From assembly GCF_036492835.1 (NCBI RefSeq), contig NZ_AP025327.1, positions 1-37,745 of the forward strand: a stretch of DNA of 37,745 nucleotides, read 5' to 3'. The notes beneath the pieces are model-generated. The model saw only the letters and a list, made by a program, of their open reading frames with translations. It was not told the origin of the DNA and ran no database searches. The DNA comes from Fulvitalea axinellae (GTDB taxonomy: Bacteria > Bacteroidota > Bacteroidia > Cytophagales > Cyclobacteriaceae). Shown piece by piece: positions 1-7,874 of the stretch (position 1 is the first letter of the stretch; every line of letters begins with the position of its first letter). Made by a program: the position numbers and the translations under genes.

Positions 1-1273
1 TCATGACTCGATGGCTATAAAAAGCCATAAAGAGAATCATCCTGACTGCGATCATTACAATGAGGATATCGTCGATATGGATATATCGATATTGTCAAAG
101 GTTCATATTCTGTGGGCTTCGTTAGAATGTACGCATTTCTCAAACGCTAAGGGAGGGCAAAGTCGTGACGCTGATTCCAGAATGCTTGCGGAACAAATGT
201 ATCGATACGCCGAGCATTGCCAACCAGCTTACATCATGATTGAAAATGTACGAGAATTCTTAACATGGGGGCCACTCACCCAAAAAAAGGACAAGAAAGG
301 AGATCTTGTGTATAAGACAGATGGAACACCTCATATGATTCCAGATACTGACCCGAATAAATTAGGATCTTATTATCGCCAATGGGTATGCAAGCTAAAG
401 AGTATGGGGTATGTTAATTATAGTTACAAACTTCTCAATAGCGCGGACTTTGGAGCGTACACAAAGCGTATCCGTTATTTTGGGGTTTTCTCTAAATCAG
501 GATATCCGATACGATTCCCATCACAGACACACACAGAACGTTTAGCGGTTGGGTATTCACAATGGAAGCCGGTAAGGGAATGCCTTGATTTTCGTGATCG
601 AGGACGTTCGATTTTTGGCAGAAAAAGAAAACTATCCGAAAACACACTTAAGCGAATCTTCGCGGGAATCCAAAAGTTTGGACCTGAAGGGAGAACTAAC
701 TCCTTTTTGGCCAAGTACTACGGAAACGGCGAAAACTTGGAGTCGGTGGAAGGTCCGGCGGGTACTATCACGACTAAAGACCGGTTTGCGTTTATCTCGA
801 AGTATTTCTCTGGTCACCCTTCAAGCAAAAACAAATCTATTGATTCTCCGCTTGGAACAATCACCTGTATTGACCACCACGCAAAAGTTGAGTTTCTCGC
901 AAACCCGCAACAATTCGGATCGGTTGGATCCAAACTGGACGAACCACACCCAACAATCGTCGCCTCAAAGCGATACACTTCATTAGTTAGCGAATCTGGA
1001 GATCCTGTTAGTCTGGGCCACGATGACTCGGAAATGGAAAGGAAAATTAAGCTCTACATGATAAAACATGGGATAACGGATATCCTTATGCGGATGTTGA
1101 AAGTTGATGAACTACTGAAGATACAAGGGTTCCCTCCAGGTTATAAGCTTCTTGGTACTCAAGAAAAACAAAAGAAATATATTGGGAACTCTGTGGTCCC
1201 TGCAGTAGCAGAGAAATTAATCAACGCTAATGTGAATCAAGAATTTTTTAAGGCGCTGAGAAAAGCATCATGA
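1..1273 (+). CDS. DNA (cytosine-5) methyltransferase, C-terminal part (gene begins at 37630)
   Basis: C5-cytosine DNA methyltransferase, probably an orphan enzyme protecting phage DNA from host nucleases, since no restriction endonuclease lies beside it. The frame enters from the window edge and joins the segment at 37630-37745, giving 462 residues in all. Numbered on the joined protein, the catalytic cysteine is about C82 in WASLECTHFSNAKGG, a variant of the usual PCQ motif IV. Motif VI is ENVREF and motif VIII is RIRYFGVF. The target-recognition region lies in the middle. Motifs IX-X are seen as LLKIQGFPPG and GNSVVPAVAEKL near the C-terminus. Base composition is more AT-rich than the structural genes, hinting at separate acquisition. 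A strong terminator follows. The family is certain; the target sequence cannot be read from the protein. Confidence 0.93.
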   Translation, partial: HDSMAIKSHKENHPDCDHYNEDIVDMDISILSKVHILWASLECTHFSNAKGGQSRDADSRMLAEQMYRYAEHCQPAYIMIENVREFLTWGPLTQKKDKKGDLVYKTDGTPHMIPDTDPNKLGSYYRQWVCKLKSMGYVNYSYKLLNSADFGAYTKRIRYFGVFSKSGYPIRFPSQTHTERLAVGYSQWKPVRECLDFRDRGRSIFGRKRKLSENTLKRIFAGIQKFGPEGRTNSFLAKYYGNGENLESVEGPAGTITTKDRFAFISKYFSGHPSSKNKSIDSPLGTITCIDHHAKVEFLANPQQFGSVGSKLDEPHPTIVASKRYTSLVSESGDPVSLGHDDSEMERKIKLYMIKHGITDILMRMLKVDELLKIQGFPPGYKLLGTQEKQKKYIGNSVVPAVAEKLINANVNQEFFKALRKAS

Positions 1274-1294
1274 ATTATGAAAGGTTAAGAGTTT

Positions 1295-1324
1295 AAGCCT
1301 TCCCAAGTTGGGAAGGCTTTTTTT
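1295..1324 (+). terminator. Rho-independent terminator after the cytosine methyltransferase
   Basis: A ten-pair stem AAGCCTTCCC / GGGAAGGCTT with loop AAGTT is followed by a run of T. It lies 21 nt after the methyltransferase stop and separates that gene from the next unit. Confidence 0.9.
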
Positions 1325-1359
1325 GTCCCTTTACCCGAAGTTTTGCCGGGATATTTTCG
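1325..1359 (+). promoter_or_regulatory. Candidate phage promoter module GTCC-N23-TATTTTCG
   Basis: TTTTGTCC (GTCC at 1325-1328) is followed after exactly 23 nt by TATTTTCG (1352-1359), and the start codon of the next gene follows after 3 nt. The same module recurs upstream of several other operons in this window. An 8-bp inverted repeat TACCCGAA / TTCGGGTA (1332-1339 and 1356-1363) overlaps its downstream box and the start codon. Confidence 0.6.
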
Positions 1360-1362
1360 GGT

Positions 1363-1569
1363 ATGGAAAACAACGAACGAATACAAATTAATAGAATTCC
1401 GAAATTTTCAGACATTATGCGGATTGGTAACGAGTACGGGATTGCCTTGGAAGGAAATTTTGAGACGCTCCAACTCTGCGGAATAATAATGGCGCTGGAA
1501 GACAAGATCGGAAAGCAGTCGGACCTGATCAAAGCGCTTAATACGGACTTGGGAGGGCTGACCGAATGA
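1363..1569 (+). CDS. Small hypothetical phage protein
   Basis: A 68-residue protein of unknown function. It has no membrane segment and no recognisable motif; the middle (residues about 18-60) looks amphipathic helical. It opens a transcription unit right after a terminator and a candidate promoter. Its stop overlaps the start of the P-loop kinase in an ATGA, so the two are probably translationally coupled. The start is fixed by being the first ATG after the terminator. Confidence 0.7.
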   Translation: MENNERIQINRIPKFSDIMRIGNEYGIALEGNFETLQLCGIIMALEDKIGKQSDLIKALNTDLGGLTE

Positions 1570-2081
1570 AAGTGGCGATAATAATAATCGGGGCGATGGG
1601 ATCGGGGAAAAGTTCCTTGGCCGAATCGCTCGCCTTGCGTACGGATCTGCCGGTGATCAGCCTCGACACTTGCCGGATCGATGCGTGGAAAGAGGATCCG
1701 CAAGCGATGCCGATGAGGCGGGAAAAGACAGCGGAATTGAAATGCCTTGACCTGATCAGGAATTCGGACCAACTTATTTTCGAGAGTTCGGGGGTGTCGA
1801 GGTTCCACACACGGGCTTTATCGGAGATCGCGCGAAAGGACGCGAGGGTAAAGGTTATCAAGCTCACGGCGCCGGACTGGGTACTGCGAAAACGGGTAGA
1901 GGCTCGGAGCCGGGAAAAGATACACGTTCCTTTTCCTTACAAAACGGGGACGGTCGGGGAGTCGATAAGCTATATGAAAGAGAAACTTAAGAACGTTAAT
2001 TCCGACTATAAGTTTAACACCGGAAAAATGACCGCCGAGGAGATAGCGGAACGCCTGTTGTCCTTCGCTGATTTTCCGTAG
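1566..2081 (+). CDS. P-loop kinase-like ATPase (AAA_33/polynucleotide-kinase type)
   Basis: A 171-residue nucleotide-binding protein, probably a small kinase. A Walker A motif GAMGSGKSS lies at residues 9-17 straight after a hydrophobic strand. There is an aspartate in VISLDTCRIDAW (a position often used in substrate binding or Walker B) and an arginine-rich lid-like stretch (LRKRVEARSREK) in the second half. Size and arrangement fit small phage kinases acting on nucleotides or nucleic-acid ends. The substrate cannot be named. It is coupled by ATGA to the preceding small gene and lies directly before the terminase genes, and the terS promoter module starts inside its 3' end. Confidence 0.75.
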   Translation: MKVAIIIIGAMGSGKSSLAESLALRTDLPVISLDTCRIDAWKEDPQAMPMRREKTAELKCLDLIRNSDQLIFESSGVSRFHTRALSEIARKDARVKVIKLTAPDWVLRKRVEARSREKIHVPFPYKTGTVGESISYMKEKLKNVNSDYKFNTGKMTAEEIAERLLSFADFP

Positions 2082-2094
2082 AGGCGCATATTCG
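2060..2094 (+). promoter_or_regulatory. Candidate late promoter GTCC-N23-CATATTCG before terS
   Basis: TTGTCC (GTCC 2060-2063), a 23-nt spacer containing ATTTTCCG, then CATATTCG (2087-2094). The terS start follows after 4 nt. The upstream box is inside the 3' end of the kinase gene. It would start transcription of the main head operon. Confidence 0.6.
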
Positions 2095-2098
2095 CAAT

Positions 2099-2752
2099 AT
2101 GAGAAAATCGATGCGCGACGAAGTAAAGGCTTTGGCCCGGCGGGTAAAGAAAGACGGATTGCTGGAGGACCGGATCCGTCTGCATTACCTTTCCGAAGAC
2201 TATCAATTGTCTAAATCCGACAATGATATTCTGCAACGGATCATAGCGATCCGGGAGCTACAGAAATCGGGGTACGAGACCCGAGAAATAGCCGTTATTC
2301 TGGCTAATGATTTCGGCGTTTCGCAATCGACCATATACCGGGATTGCAAGCGGGCACAATCGATTTTCGGCGACATGCTAAAAGCCTCGGCGGAGGCGGA
2401 AATATTGAGCACGGCGGAACTGATGAAGAGGATCGCGCGGAAGTCGTACGAGTGTGGCGACATGAAATCTGCGGTAAGAGCTTCGGCTAATTATGTCAAA
2501 ATACTACGGCCTTACGCCGAGGATAATCATATCGACGATGATGATCCGAAGACTTTTGTAATCGAAATAAAAACGGAAGGCCAGCGGAAAAAGAAAACGG
2601 TTGATATGTCGAATTTCCATAAGGTTGAGGACGCCGAGTTTGAGGAGATAGCGGACACGGTATTGGGGAAACATATCGGCCCTGACAGAATGCTCGACAT
2701 AATGGATTCCGAAGATTCGGATAAAGAGGAGGAGGATGAAGAAGAAGATTAA
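2099..2752 (+). CDS. terS: Terminase small subunit-like protein
   Basis: A 217-residue protein that probably recognises phage DNA for packaging. Residues about 58-82 form a helix-turn-helix (GYETREIAVILANDFGVSQS followed by TIYRDCKR). A helical middle part suits oligomerisation, and the C-terminus is very acidic (a run of E and D over the last 15 residues). The assignment rests on this HTH plus its position: the gene overlaps the large terminase by 17 nt, the usual terS-terL order. The start ATG lies 4 nt after a candidate promoter box. A general DNA-binding regulator is the alternative, but less likely. Confidence 0.78.
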   Translation: MRKSMRDEVKALARRVKKDGLLEDRIRLHYLSEDYQLSKSDNDILQRIIAIRELQKSGYETREIAVILANDFGVSQSTIYRDCKRAQSIFGDMLKASAEAEILSTAELMKRIARKSYECGDMKSAVRASANYVKILRPYAEDNHIDDDDPKTFVIEIKTEGQRKKKTVDMSNFHKVEDAEFEEIADTVLGKHIGPDRMLDIMDSEDSDKEEEDEEED

Positions 2753-4403
2753 TTTTATCGCGCCTCAGCTAATTTTTGTAATCAACCTACTAAAGAACCT
2801 GATCAACGATGCAACGCTGATTTGGGGAAGGGGTACGGGCAAATCGTTTATTATAGCGTGGCTGATGCACACGATTATCCGCTTTCTGCCCCGTAGCACT
2901 TGGCTGATCGTAGGGGAAACGCTTAAACAACTGCTTACCGTTACGCTTCCGGGAACCTTCGAAGCGCTTATGTATTTGGGCTATCGCGAACACCGGGACG
3001 ATAAACATCCGGGGGACTTCGTGATAAGGAAAAAGCCTCCAGCTTATTTTGAAAGCCCTATTCGCCCTTGTCTTGACTACAACAACATGATAACGTTTCG
3101 TAACGGCACCAGCTTTTACTTGGTGAGTTTGGACGGTGGCGCCGGTAGTCCGCGGGGGTTTAACAGTGACGGCATACTGGAAGACGAAGCTCTGTTGAAC
3201 AATAAGGATAAGCTTGATTCCGAAGTCTATTCGACCAACCGGGGGAACCTGGGCAAGTTTAAATCGCCGTTGCATCACGGAGTTTTACGATTTTCCTCCA
3301 TGCCACACGGCGAGCAAGGGGCACATCTTTTAAAACAGGCGGATTATTATCGGGATGATAAGTTTGATTTCGAGAAGATCACGAACGAGATAGCCGTTTT
3401 ACAGGTCGAATTTATACGGACATCCGACCGATCGGAGAGGAAACGGCTGTGGAAAGAGATCTATGAGTTAAACAAAAAACTTCGCTGGTACGCCAAGGGC
3501 AAACGCTTCTACAGCCAAGCCAACACATTCGATAATATCGAAAACCTCGGAATTAAGTTTATCGAGAAGCTATATCGGGAAATGTCGGATTTCGCCTTCC
3601 AGATCGAGGTTCTGAACATTCGGCAAAAGAAGCTTGAAGGCGGTTTTTATCCGCTGTTAAAAGAGTCCGTTCACGGATACCGACTAAAGTCGGATAATGA
3701 TTATCTCGATAGTCTTGACTATGATTTCCGGACAGTATCGGAGAATAGCCGTATGGACGCCGATTGCGACCCGGACATACCTCTCCGCTTGGCGGTGGAC
3801 TGGGGGAGCCGGATCAACTGTTTGTCGGTGGCACAGCAGATCAACGGCGAGTACCGCATGCTAAAGGACTTCTATGTGAAAGAGGTTGAGGATATGACAC
3901 AGCTGGAGAAGTTAGCGCAAGACTTCTGCGAGTATTACGCTGAGCATAGGTACCGAGGCATAAGGTTTATAAAGGATGTAGCATATGGCAACAGAAGACA
4001 ACCGAACTCAACACTCACATTCAACCAACAATTTGTAAAGATATTGCGGGCCAACGGCTGGCAGGTTACGGAGATAGATCTCGGCGTACCGAAAGCGGAC
4101 CCGTTACGATATCTGTTGTGGCAGATAATCCTTTCCGAAAATGAGCGGTCAAAGTGGCGCTTCCGGATCAATCTGGACAACTGCAAACACACCTTCTATT
4201 CCATGTCAAACACTCCGGTAATCGACGGAAAGAACGGCATAGAGAAAGACAAATCATCCGAGAAGTCAAAAGTTATCCCGCAAGAAGACGCATCACACTT
4301 TAGCGACGTGGTTGATCAGCATGTCTTAAGCATAGCGAAAGACCTGCTTAACGGGCAAGCCTCAGCCTCATCATGGCGCCCTTGGATGATGTCCGGAGCC
4401 TGA
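2736..4403 (+). CDS. terL: Terminase large subunit (packaging ATPase/nuclease)
   Basis: A 555-residue DNA-packaging motor. Walker A GRGTGKS is at residues 31-37 and a Walker B-like DGILEDEA at about 145-152. The C-terminal RNase H-fold nuclease shows acidic residues in RLAVDWGS (about 351-358), KDVAYGN (about 413) and HFSDVVDQH (about 520). The length is normal for the family. It overlaps terS and is followed by a terminator and a 310-nt spacer before the next unit. The start is the ATG inside the terS 3' end; it leaves a short N-terminus before the P-loop, as is common in Bacteroidota phage terminases. Confidence 0.92.
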   Translation: MKKKINFIAPQLIFVINLLKNLINDATLIWGRGTGKSFIIAWLMHTIIRFLPRSTWLIVGETLKQLLTVTLPGTFEALMYLGYREHRDDKHPGDFVIRKKPPAYFESPIRPCLDYNNMITFRNGTSFYLVSLDGGAGSPRGFNSDGILEDEALLNNKDKLDSEVYSTNRGNLGKFKSPLHHGVLRFSSMPHGEQGAHLLKQADYYRDDKFDFEKITNEIAVLQVEFIRTSDRSERKRLWKEIYELNKKLRWYAKGKRFYSQANTFDNIENLGIKFIEKLYREMSDFAFQIEVLNIRQKKLEGGFYPLLKESVHGYRLKSDNDYLDSLDYDFRTVSENSRMDADCDPDIPLRLAVDWGSRINCLSVAQQINGEYRMLKDFYVKEVEDMTQLEKLAQDFCEYYAEHRYRGIRFIKDVAYGNRRQPNSTLTFNQQFVKILRANGWQVTEIDLGVPKADPLRYLLWQIILSENERSKWRFRINLDNCKHTFYSMSNTPVIDGKNGIEKDKSSEKSKVIPQEDASHFSDVVDQHVLSIAKDLLNGQASASSWRPWMMSGA

Positions 4404-4430
4404 TCTCCAACTCATTTCATTGCAATTGCA

Positions 4431-4461
4431 AGCCCGTCACGGCCTCGTGACGGGCTATTTT
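4431..4461 (+). terminator. Terminator after terL
   Basis: A perfect 11-bp stem AGCCCGTCACG / CGTGACGGGCT with a 4-nt loop is followed by ATTTTG. It lies 27 nt after the terL stop. Confidence 0.8.
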
Positions 4462-4652
4462 GTGCCATCATATTTCAACAAATTTGTCCGTGTGCAATTG
4501 CAATTTTGGGACAGGGCGGCAAGGACTTTCCTTTGATTCGTGCGAAAAACGGGGGTGATTTCGGGTGTTCAGATCGTTGTTAGTCAGGTTGTTATGTGTT
4601 TTTTCGTGCGAAAAAAGGCCGATTATTCATTTTTTGGACCTCGTTTTTTAAT

Positions 4653-4688
4653 GTCCTTCCCGGATTTTCCGCGTTTTCGCACCTTTCG
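4653..4688 (+). promoter_or_regulatory. Candidate promoter module GTCC-N24-ACCTTTCG
   Basis: AATGTCC (GTCC 4653-4656), then a 24-nt spacer with ATTTTCCG at the same offset as in the terS copy, then ACCTTTCG (4681-4688). It lies 25 nt before the next start codon. It would drive the portal operon. Confidence 0.5.
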
Positions 4689-4713
4689 GTCAGAAACAAG
4701 CAGAATTATTCGC

Positions 4714-5016
4714 ATGGCTATTAAGCTAAAAGAGGCGCTTAAACGGTGTGACGGCAAGGAGCAAATACAGTCGCTTACGTTCGTCACGTTCGACTCGAAG
4801 CGCAAGACCGGAGGCGTTATTAAGACGATAAAGGAAGTTGTCCAGACTGGGACTAGATACATGCCTTCCGACCCGAAAAAAAAGACGGGTACGGCGGGCA
4901 AAACGGACCACTGGGCCAGCCGGACACGGAACTTTTCACACGCGCAATCCACGGCGACCACCAAAGTCCATATCGATTTGATTCTGTATTTCAACGGCGA
5001 AAAAGTGATCTGGTAA
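4714..5016 (+). CDS. Small phage protein between terminase and portal
   Basis: A 100-residue basic protein of unknown function. I start it at the ATG at 4714 (MAIKLKEALKRCDG) because the upstream in-frame sequence overlaps palindromes and promoter-like DNA and has unprotein-like composition. Residues 16-40 (QSLTFVTFDSKRKTGG, IKTIKEV) look like beta strands. A lysine-rich linker follows around residue 52. The gene sits 1 nt before the portal gene in the same operon, which suggests a head-assembly or packaging accessory role; this is inference only. Confidence 0.72.
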   Translation: MAIKLKEALKRCDGKEQIQSLTFVTFDSKRKTGGVIKTIKEVVQTGTRYMPSDPKKKTGTAGKTDHWASRTRNFSHAQSTATTKVHIDLILYFNGEKVIW

Positions 5017-5017
5017 T

Positions 5018-6328
5018 ATGAGCGTTTTTAAAGGCCCGGACGGGCAAGTTTACGGGGTTACGGGAAGCGGAGTTGTCAGGCTCGGGGCTGTTGGCGCACG
5101 GGGCGGATCCGCTTCGGCGCGGACTAATACGGACCGGGGCGCCGTACAAAAAAAGACGGATTCGGATATCGCTTCTTGGGGTGATGACAACCTTTTCCCC
5201 CAACGGAGGAAAAAGCTGTTTAAGGCCAATACGATTATCCCGACTACGCTTTACAAGTTAGCGAATATACTTGTGGCCGGAGGGATAGCTTACGGACGGA
5301 TCGACCGGGAAGGCGATCAGGAAACATTCATTGCCGAGCACATCCCGGAAGTGGAAAACTTCCTTCAGCGTTCACTGATCAGGGAACATTATCTACCCGA
5401 AACGGCGCTTGATTGGTATACGTGGAAGAACATCTTCCCGATGGTCAAAACGTCACGCAACGGCGACAAGATAACCCAACTGATCCGCCAAGCCTCGCCG
5501 AATTGCCGGTGGGGAAAGATGGACAATAGCGGGGTTATAAAAGACCTGCACATATCGTCGGAATGGGAAGACTCGGAGACGCCACAGCTTACGCTACCGG
5601 TAATCGACAAGTGGAATGATGACCGGGGAGAGCTGGAACCGGGGAACTACATCTACCCCATGAATTCGCCCTATTCCGATACGCCTTTTTACAATTTGGC
5701 GGAATGGGATTCCGTGTTTTCGTCGGGATGGTTTGACGTGGCGCAAGCCATACCCGAATTCAAAAAGGCGTTGATGGCCAACCAGATGACAATCAAATAT
5801 GAAATTGTAGTCGCTACATGGTACTGGGAAGAAAAATATAAGGACTGGCACACGAAGTCGGAAGGGGAGCAGATCGAGCTTATGAAAGCCGAGCTTGACA
5901 ACTTCGAGAAGGTAATGAAAGGGGAGGAAAACGCCGGTAAATCGGTGATGACCTTCAAGAAGGAGATCAACGGCAAGGAAGAGGCGGCTTGGGAGATCAA
6001 CCCCATCGACGACAAGATCCAGAACGGCGTTTATGTCGAGGATTCGCAGGAGGCGAGTTCCCAGATTTTTTACGGAATGGGCGCCGATCCGGCGCTGTTC
6101 GGTACCGCTCCGGGTTCCAAGAAAGAGGGGTCGGGATCGGACAAAAACAACGCTTACCATCTCCACATGATTTTCTCGAAGCCTGATCAGGACAAGATAC
6201 TTGAACCGCTGAATAACCTTGTTTCCCCTCACAACGGATGGAAGTCCGAAGGGGATAAGCCTTTGCGGTTCTGGTTCCGGGACTATCAGATAGCCCGATT
6301 GGAGACTGTTTCACCTTCAGACAGATAG
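5018..6328 (+). CDS. Portal protein
   Basis: A 436-residue protein, best read as the portal, the dodecameric ring through which DNA enters the capsid. It has the N-terminal SWGDDNLFP and LYKLANILVAGG regions seen in Bacteroidota phage portals. The C-terminal stretch QIFYGMGADPALFGTAPGSK, before KNNAYHLH, matches the usual portal pattern of a helix, a P-x-x-L-G turn and a gap leading to the long clip/wing helices. The position after terL and before other head genes agrees. Residues 1-40 are glycine-rich and probably disordered. The next gene begins 2 nt after the stop. The function is assigned by pattern and context, not by a catalytic motif. Confidence 0.8.
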   Translation: MSVFKGPDGQVYGVTGSGVVRLGAVGARGGSASARTNTDRGAVQKKTDSDIASWGDDNLFPQRRKKLFKANTIIPTTLYKLANILVAGGIAYGRIDREGDQETFIAEHIPEVENFLQRSLIREHYLPETALDWYTWKNIFPMVKTSRNGDKITQLIRQASPNCRWGKMDNSGVIKDLHISSEWEDSETPQLTLPVIDKWNDDRGELEPGNYIYPMNSPYSDTPFYNLAEWDSVFSSGWFDVAQAIPEFKKALMANQMTIKYEIVVATWYWEEKYKDWHTKSEGEQIELMKAELDNFEKVMKGEENAGKSVMTFKKEINGKEEAAWEINPIDDKIQNGVYVEDSQEASSQIFYGMGADPALFGTAPGSKKEGSGSDKNNAYHLHMIFSKPDQDKILEPLNNLVSPHNGWKSEGDKPLRFWFRDYQIARLETVSPSDR

Positions 6329-6330
6329 AT

Positions 6331-7080
6331 ATGTTTTTCAATAGTATAGAAGAAGTAAACACGTATTTGCCGGTCGGGGTAAATATCGCTTTCGAGTCGA
6401 TCAGCCCGGACTTGGGCGTGGAATATCTGCTTCCGCTTTTGGGTTATGAGCTTATAGTCGAGCTGGAACAGGCATACAAGGATGATGACATTAACAAGAA
6501 ACTGTTAAAGCACTTGCAAGCATCCGAGATCAATAACGCTTACGCCCAAAACTTGCCCGTCGCTCAGGTGAACATTAGCGATTCTGGCGTGCGGATCGAG
6601 ACGGAAGACGGAAAGAAAACCGCTTTCAAACACCAGATTGTCGGGTTGCGGGATGATTATTTCCTTCCCAAACGGGACATAGCCACGGAGATGATTTTAC
6701 GCTTTTTGGAGCGTAACCAAGCCGACTATTTAAAGTGGAACAAGTCGTGTGTAAAGCCCGACTTATGGATTCCGGACGCTACGACTTTCGACGGATATTA
6801 CGATATCGGCGAAAGCCGGACGAAATACGCGGGCATGGTAAGGGAGATCCGCCGTATCCAAGCGGATTTGGAGCGACAGGGCGGATCGGACACGGACACG
6901 ACCCGGAGACTTTTAGCGCTTCACACTATTTATTCGAATAAGCTTTACCACGAAGCGGAATACAAGAAAGTAAAGGCTTTGGTATTGAAAGCCTGGGCTG
7001 ACTTTCAGGAGGAAACGAAGGGGAAACGGAATCACACAATCGAAACCAAAGAGGACAATGCAACTTTCAGAGCTTTCTAA
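6331..7080 (+). CDS. Conserved phage protein, possible head-tail connector (DUF6712-like)
   Basis: A 249-residue soluble protein rich in aromatic and charged residues. The opening FNSIEEVNTYLPVG, the motif GVEYLLPLLGYELIVEL and the WIPDATTFDGYYDIGES segment look like a family found next to portal genes of Bacteroidota phages; from memory this is DUF6712, which I cannot verify here. The location right after the portal suggests a head completion or connector protein. The 3' end overlaps the following small membrane-protein gene by 23 nt. Structural rather than enzymatic, with moderate certainty. Confidence 0.62.
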   Translation: MFFNSIEEVNTYLPVGVNIAFESISPDLGVEYLLPLLGYELIVELEQAYKDDDINKKLLKHLQASEINNAYAQNLPVAQVNISDSGVRIETEDGKKTAFKHQIVGLRDDYFLPKRDIATEMILRFLERNQADYLKWNKSCVKPDLWIPDATTFDGYYDIGESRTKYAGMVREIRRIQADLERQGGSDTDTTRRLLALHTIYSNKLYHEAEYKKVKALVLKAWADFQEETKGKRNHTIETKEDNATFRAF

Positions 7081-7270
7081 AATATTCGAGGCCACCGGGA
7101 AAAACCTCGGCTCGGTAATCGGTTCGGGTTTTGGCCTTATGGTCAGCTTTACGACGGACGAGCGGTTGTTTATGAAGGACGTTTTGCTCCTTTTGGGCCT
7201 GTTATCGACTAGCCTTACAATCCTAAAAATCTCAATTGACTTGTATAAATCAACGAAGAAAACGCCATGA
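7058..7270 (+). CDS. Small membrane protein, holin candidate
   Basis: A 70-residue protein with one clear membrane segment at residues about 38-60 (KDVLLLLGLLSTSLTILKIS), preceded by a weaker glycine-rich hydrophobic patch (GSVIGSGFGLMVSF). The tail is basic (YKSTKKTP). It overlaps the preceding gene by 23 nt and its stop overlaps the amidase start (ATGA). This places it in a lysis cassette, where it could form the holin or pinholin pore. The other membrane protein at 7692 competes for that role. Confidence 0.62.
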   Translation: MQLSELSKIFEATGKNLGSVIGSGFGLMVSFTTDERLFMKDVLLLLGLLSTSLTILKISIDLYKSTKKTP

Positions 7271-7692
7271 GGAACATTAGGAAAATCGTGGTTCATTGTA
7301 GCGCTACGCCCGCCACAATGGATATCGGTCGGGATGAGATCGACCGATGGCACAGGGAACGGAAGTTTAACGGGATCGGCTACCATTTAGTGATCCGTCG
7401 CAACGGAAGGCTGGAAAGGGGGCGTGCTATGGAAAAATCCGGAGCGCACGCCAAAGGGTACAATTCCGAAAGCGTCGGGGTGTGTCTGGTAGGCGGAACC
7501 GATTCGGCGGGAAAGGCCGAAAGAAACTTTACCCCTCGGCAATACGCCAGACTGGCGGAGGTTTTAAAAGGTCTTCAGCTTGTTTTTCCTGACGCTGAGG
7601 TTTTGGGGCACCGGGATTTGCCGGGCGTGGCGAAAGCGTGCCCTTGCTTTGACGTAAAGGAATGGTGGAAATCTAAAAAAGAGGAAGCGTAA
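7267..7692 (+). CDS. N-acetylmuramoyl-L-alanine amidase (endolysin)
   Basis: A 141-residue zinc amidase of the Amidase_2/T7 lysozyme type that cuts the bond between N-acetylmuramic acid and L-alanine to lyse the host. Visible residues are the zinc ligands H10 (VHCS), H115 (GHRDLPG) and C125 (KACP), with Y39 (GIGYH) and K124 at positions matching the T7 lysozyme catalytic tyrosine and lysine. There is no signal peptide, so export would depend on a holin. The size equals a bare catalytic domain with no cell-wall-binding part. Its neighbours are small membrane proteins on both sides with overlapping ends. Confidence 0.93.
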   Translation: MRNIRKIVVHCSATPATMDIGRDEIDRWHRERKFNGIGYHLVIRRNGRLERGRAMEKSGAHAKGYNSESVGVCLVGGTDSAGKAERNFTPRQYARLAEVLKGLQLVFPDAEVLGHRDLPGVAKACPCFDVKEWWKSKKEEA

Positions 7693-7874
7693 TGTTTCTA
7701 GTCACAAGAGTTTTCAAAAACTGGAAGACCAGCCTTTTGGGCTTGGTTATTCTAACCGGTGCCTTGGGCGCCGTGTACACGGGAAAGGCGTCGCTGACGG
7801 AGGCGGGGCTTTTCATCGCCGGCGGTATCGGTCTGTTTTTTACGCGGGACGGAAAGGGGGTAAAAAATGGATGA
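7692..7874 (+). CDS. Small two-segment membrane protein, holin candidate
   Basis: A 60-residue protein with two hydrophobic segments: residues about 14-29 (SLLGLVILTGALGAVY) and 38-51 (GLFIAGGIGLFF). A charged N-terminus (RVFKNWK) and basic C-terminus flank them, a typical class II holin layout. The start shares a nucleotide with the amidase stop, and the end overlaps the next gene by 8 nt. With the protein at 7058 this gives two small membrane proteins around one endolysin, possibly a holin and antiholin pair. Confidence 0.65.
   Translation: MFLVTRVFKNWKTSLLGLVILTGALGAVYTGKASLTEAGLFIAGGIGLFFTRDGKGVKNG

Larger units (their letters stand above)
4404..4713 (+). other. 310-nt intergenic region with a terminator, paired palindromes and a promoter module
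   Basis: No gene is seen here. The stretch holds a terminator at 4431-4461. TGCAATTGCAA elements flank it on both sides (4421-4431 and 4493-4503). Two palindromes share TTCGTGCGAA (4538-4547 and 4602-4611); the second extends to TTTTTTCG-TG-CGAAAAAA at 4599-4616. A promoter module lies at 4653-4688. A long in-frame extension of the downstream gene to a GTG near 4540 is possible but reads like untranslated DNA. Confidence 0.55.

Noticed and set aside
4540-4713. Longer start (GTG near 4540) for the gene ending at 5016
   Set aside because: The extra 58 residues read through two palindromes and the promoter module, and look unlike a protein.
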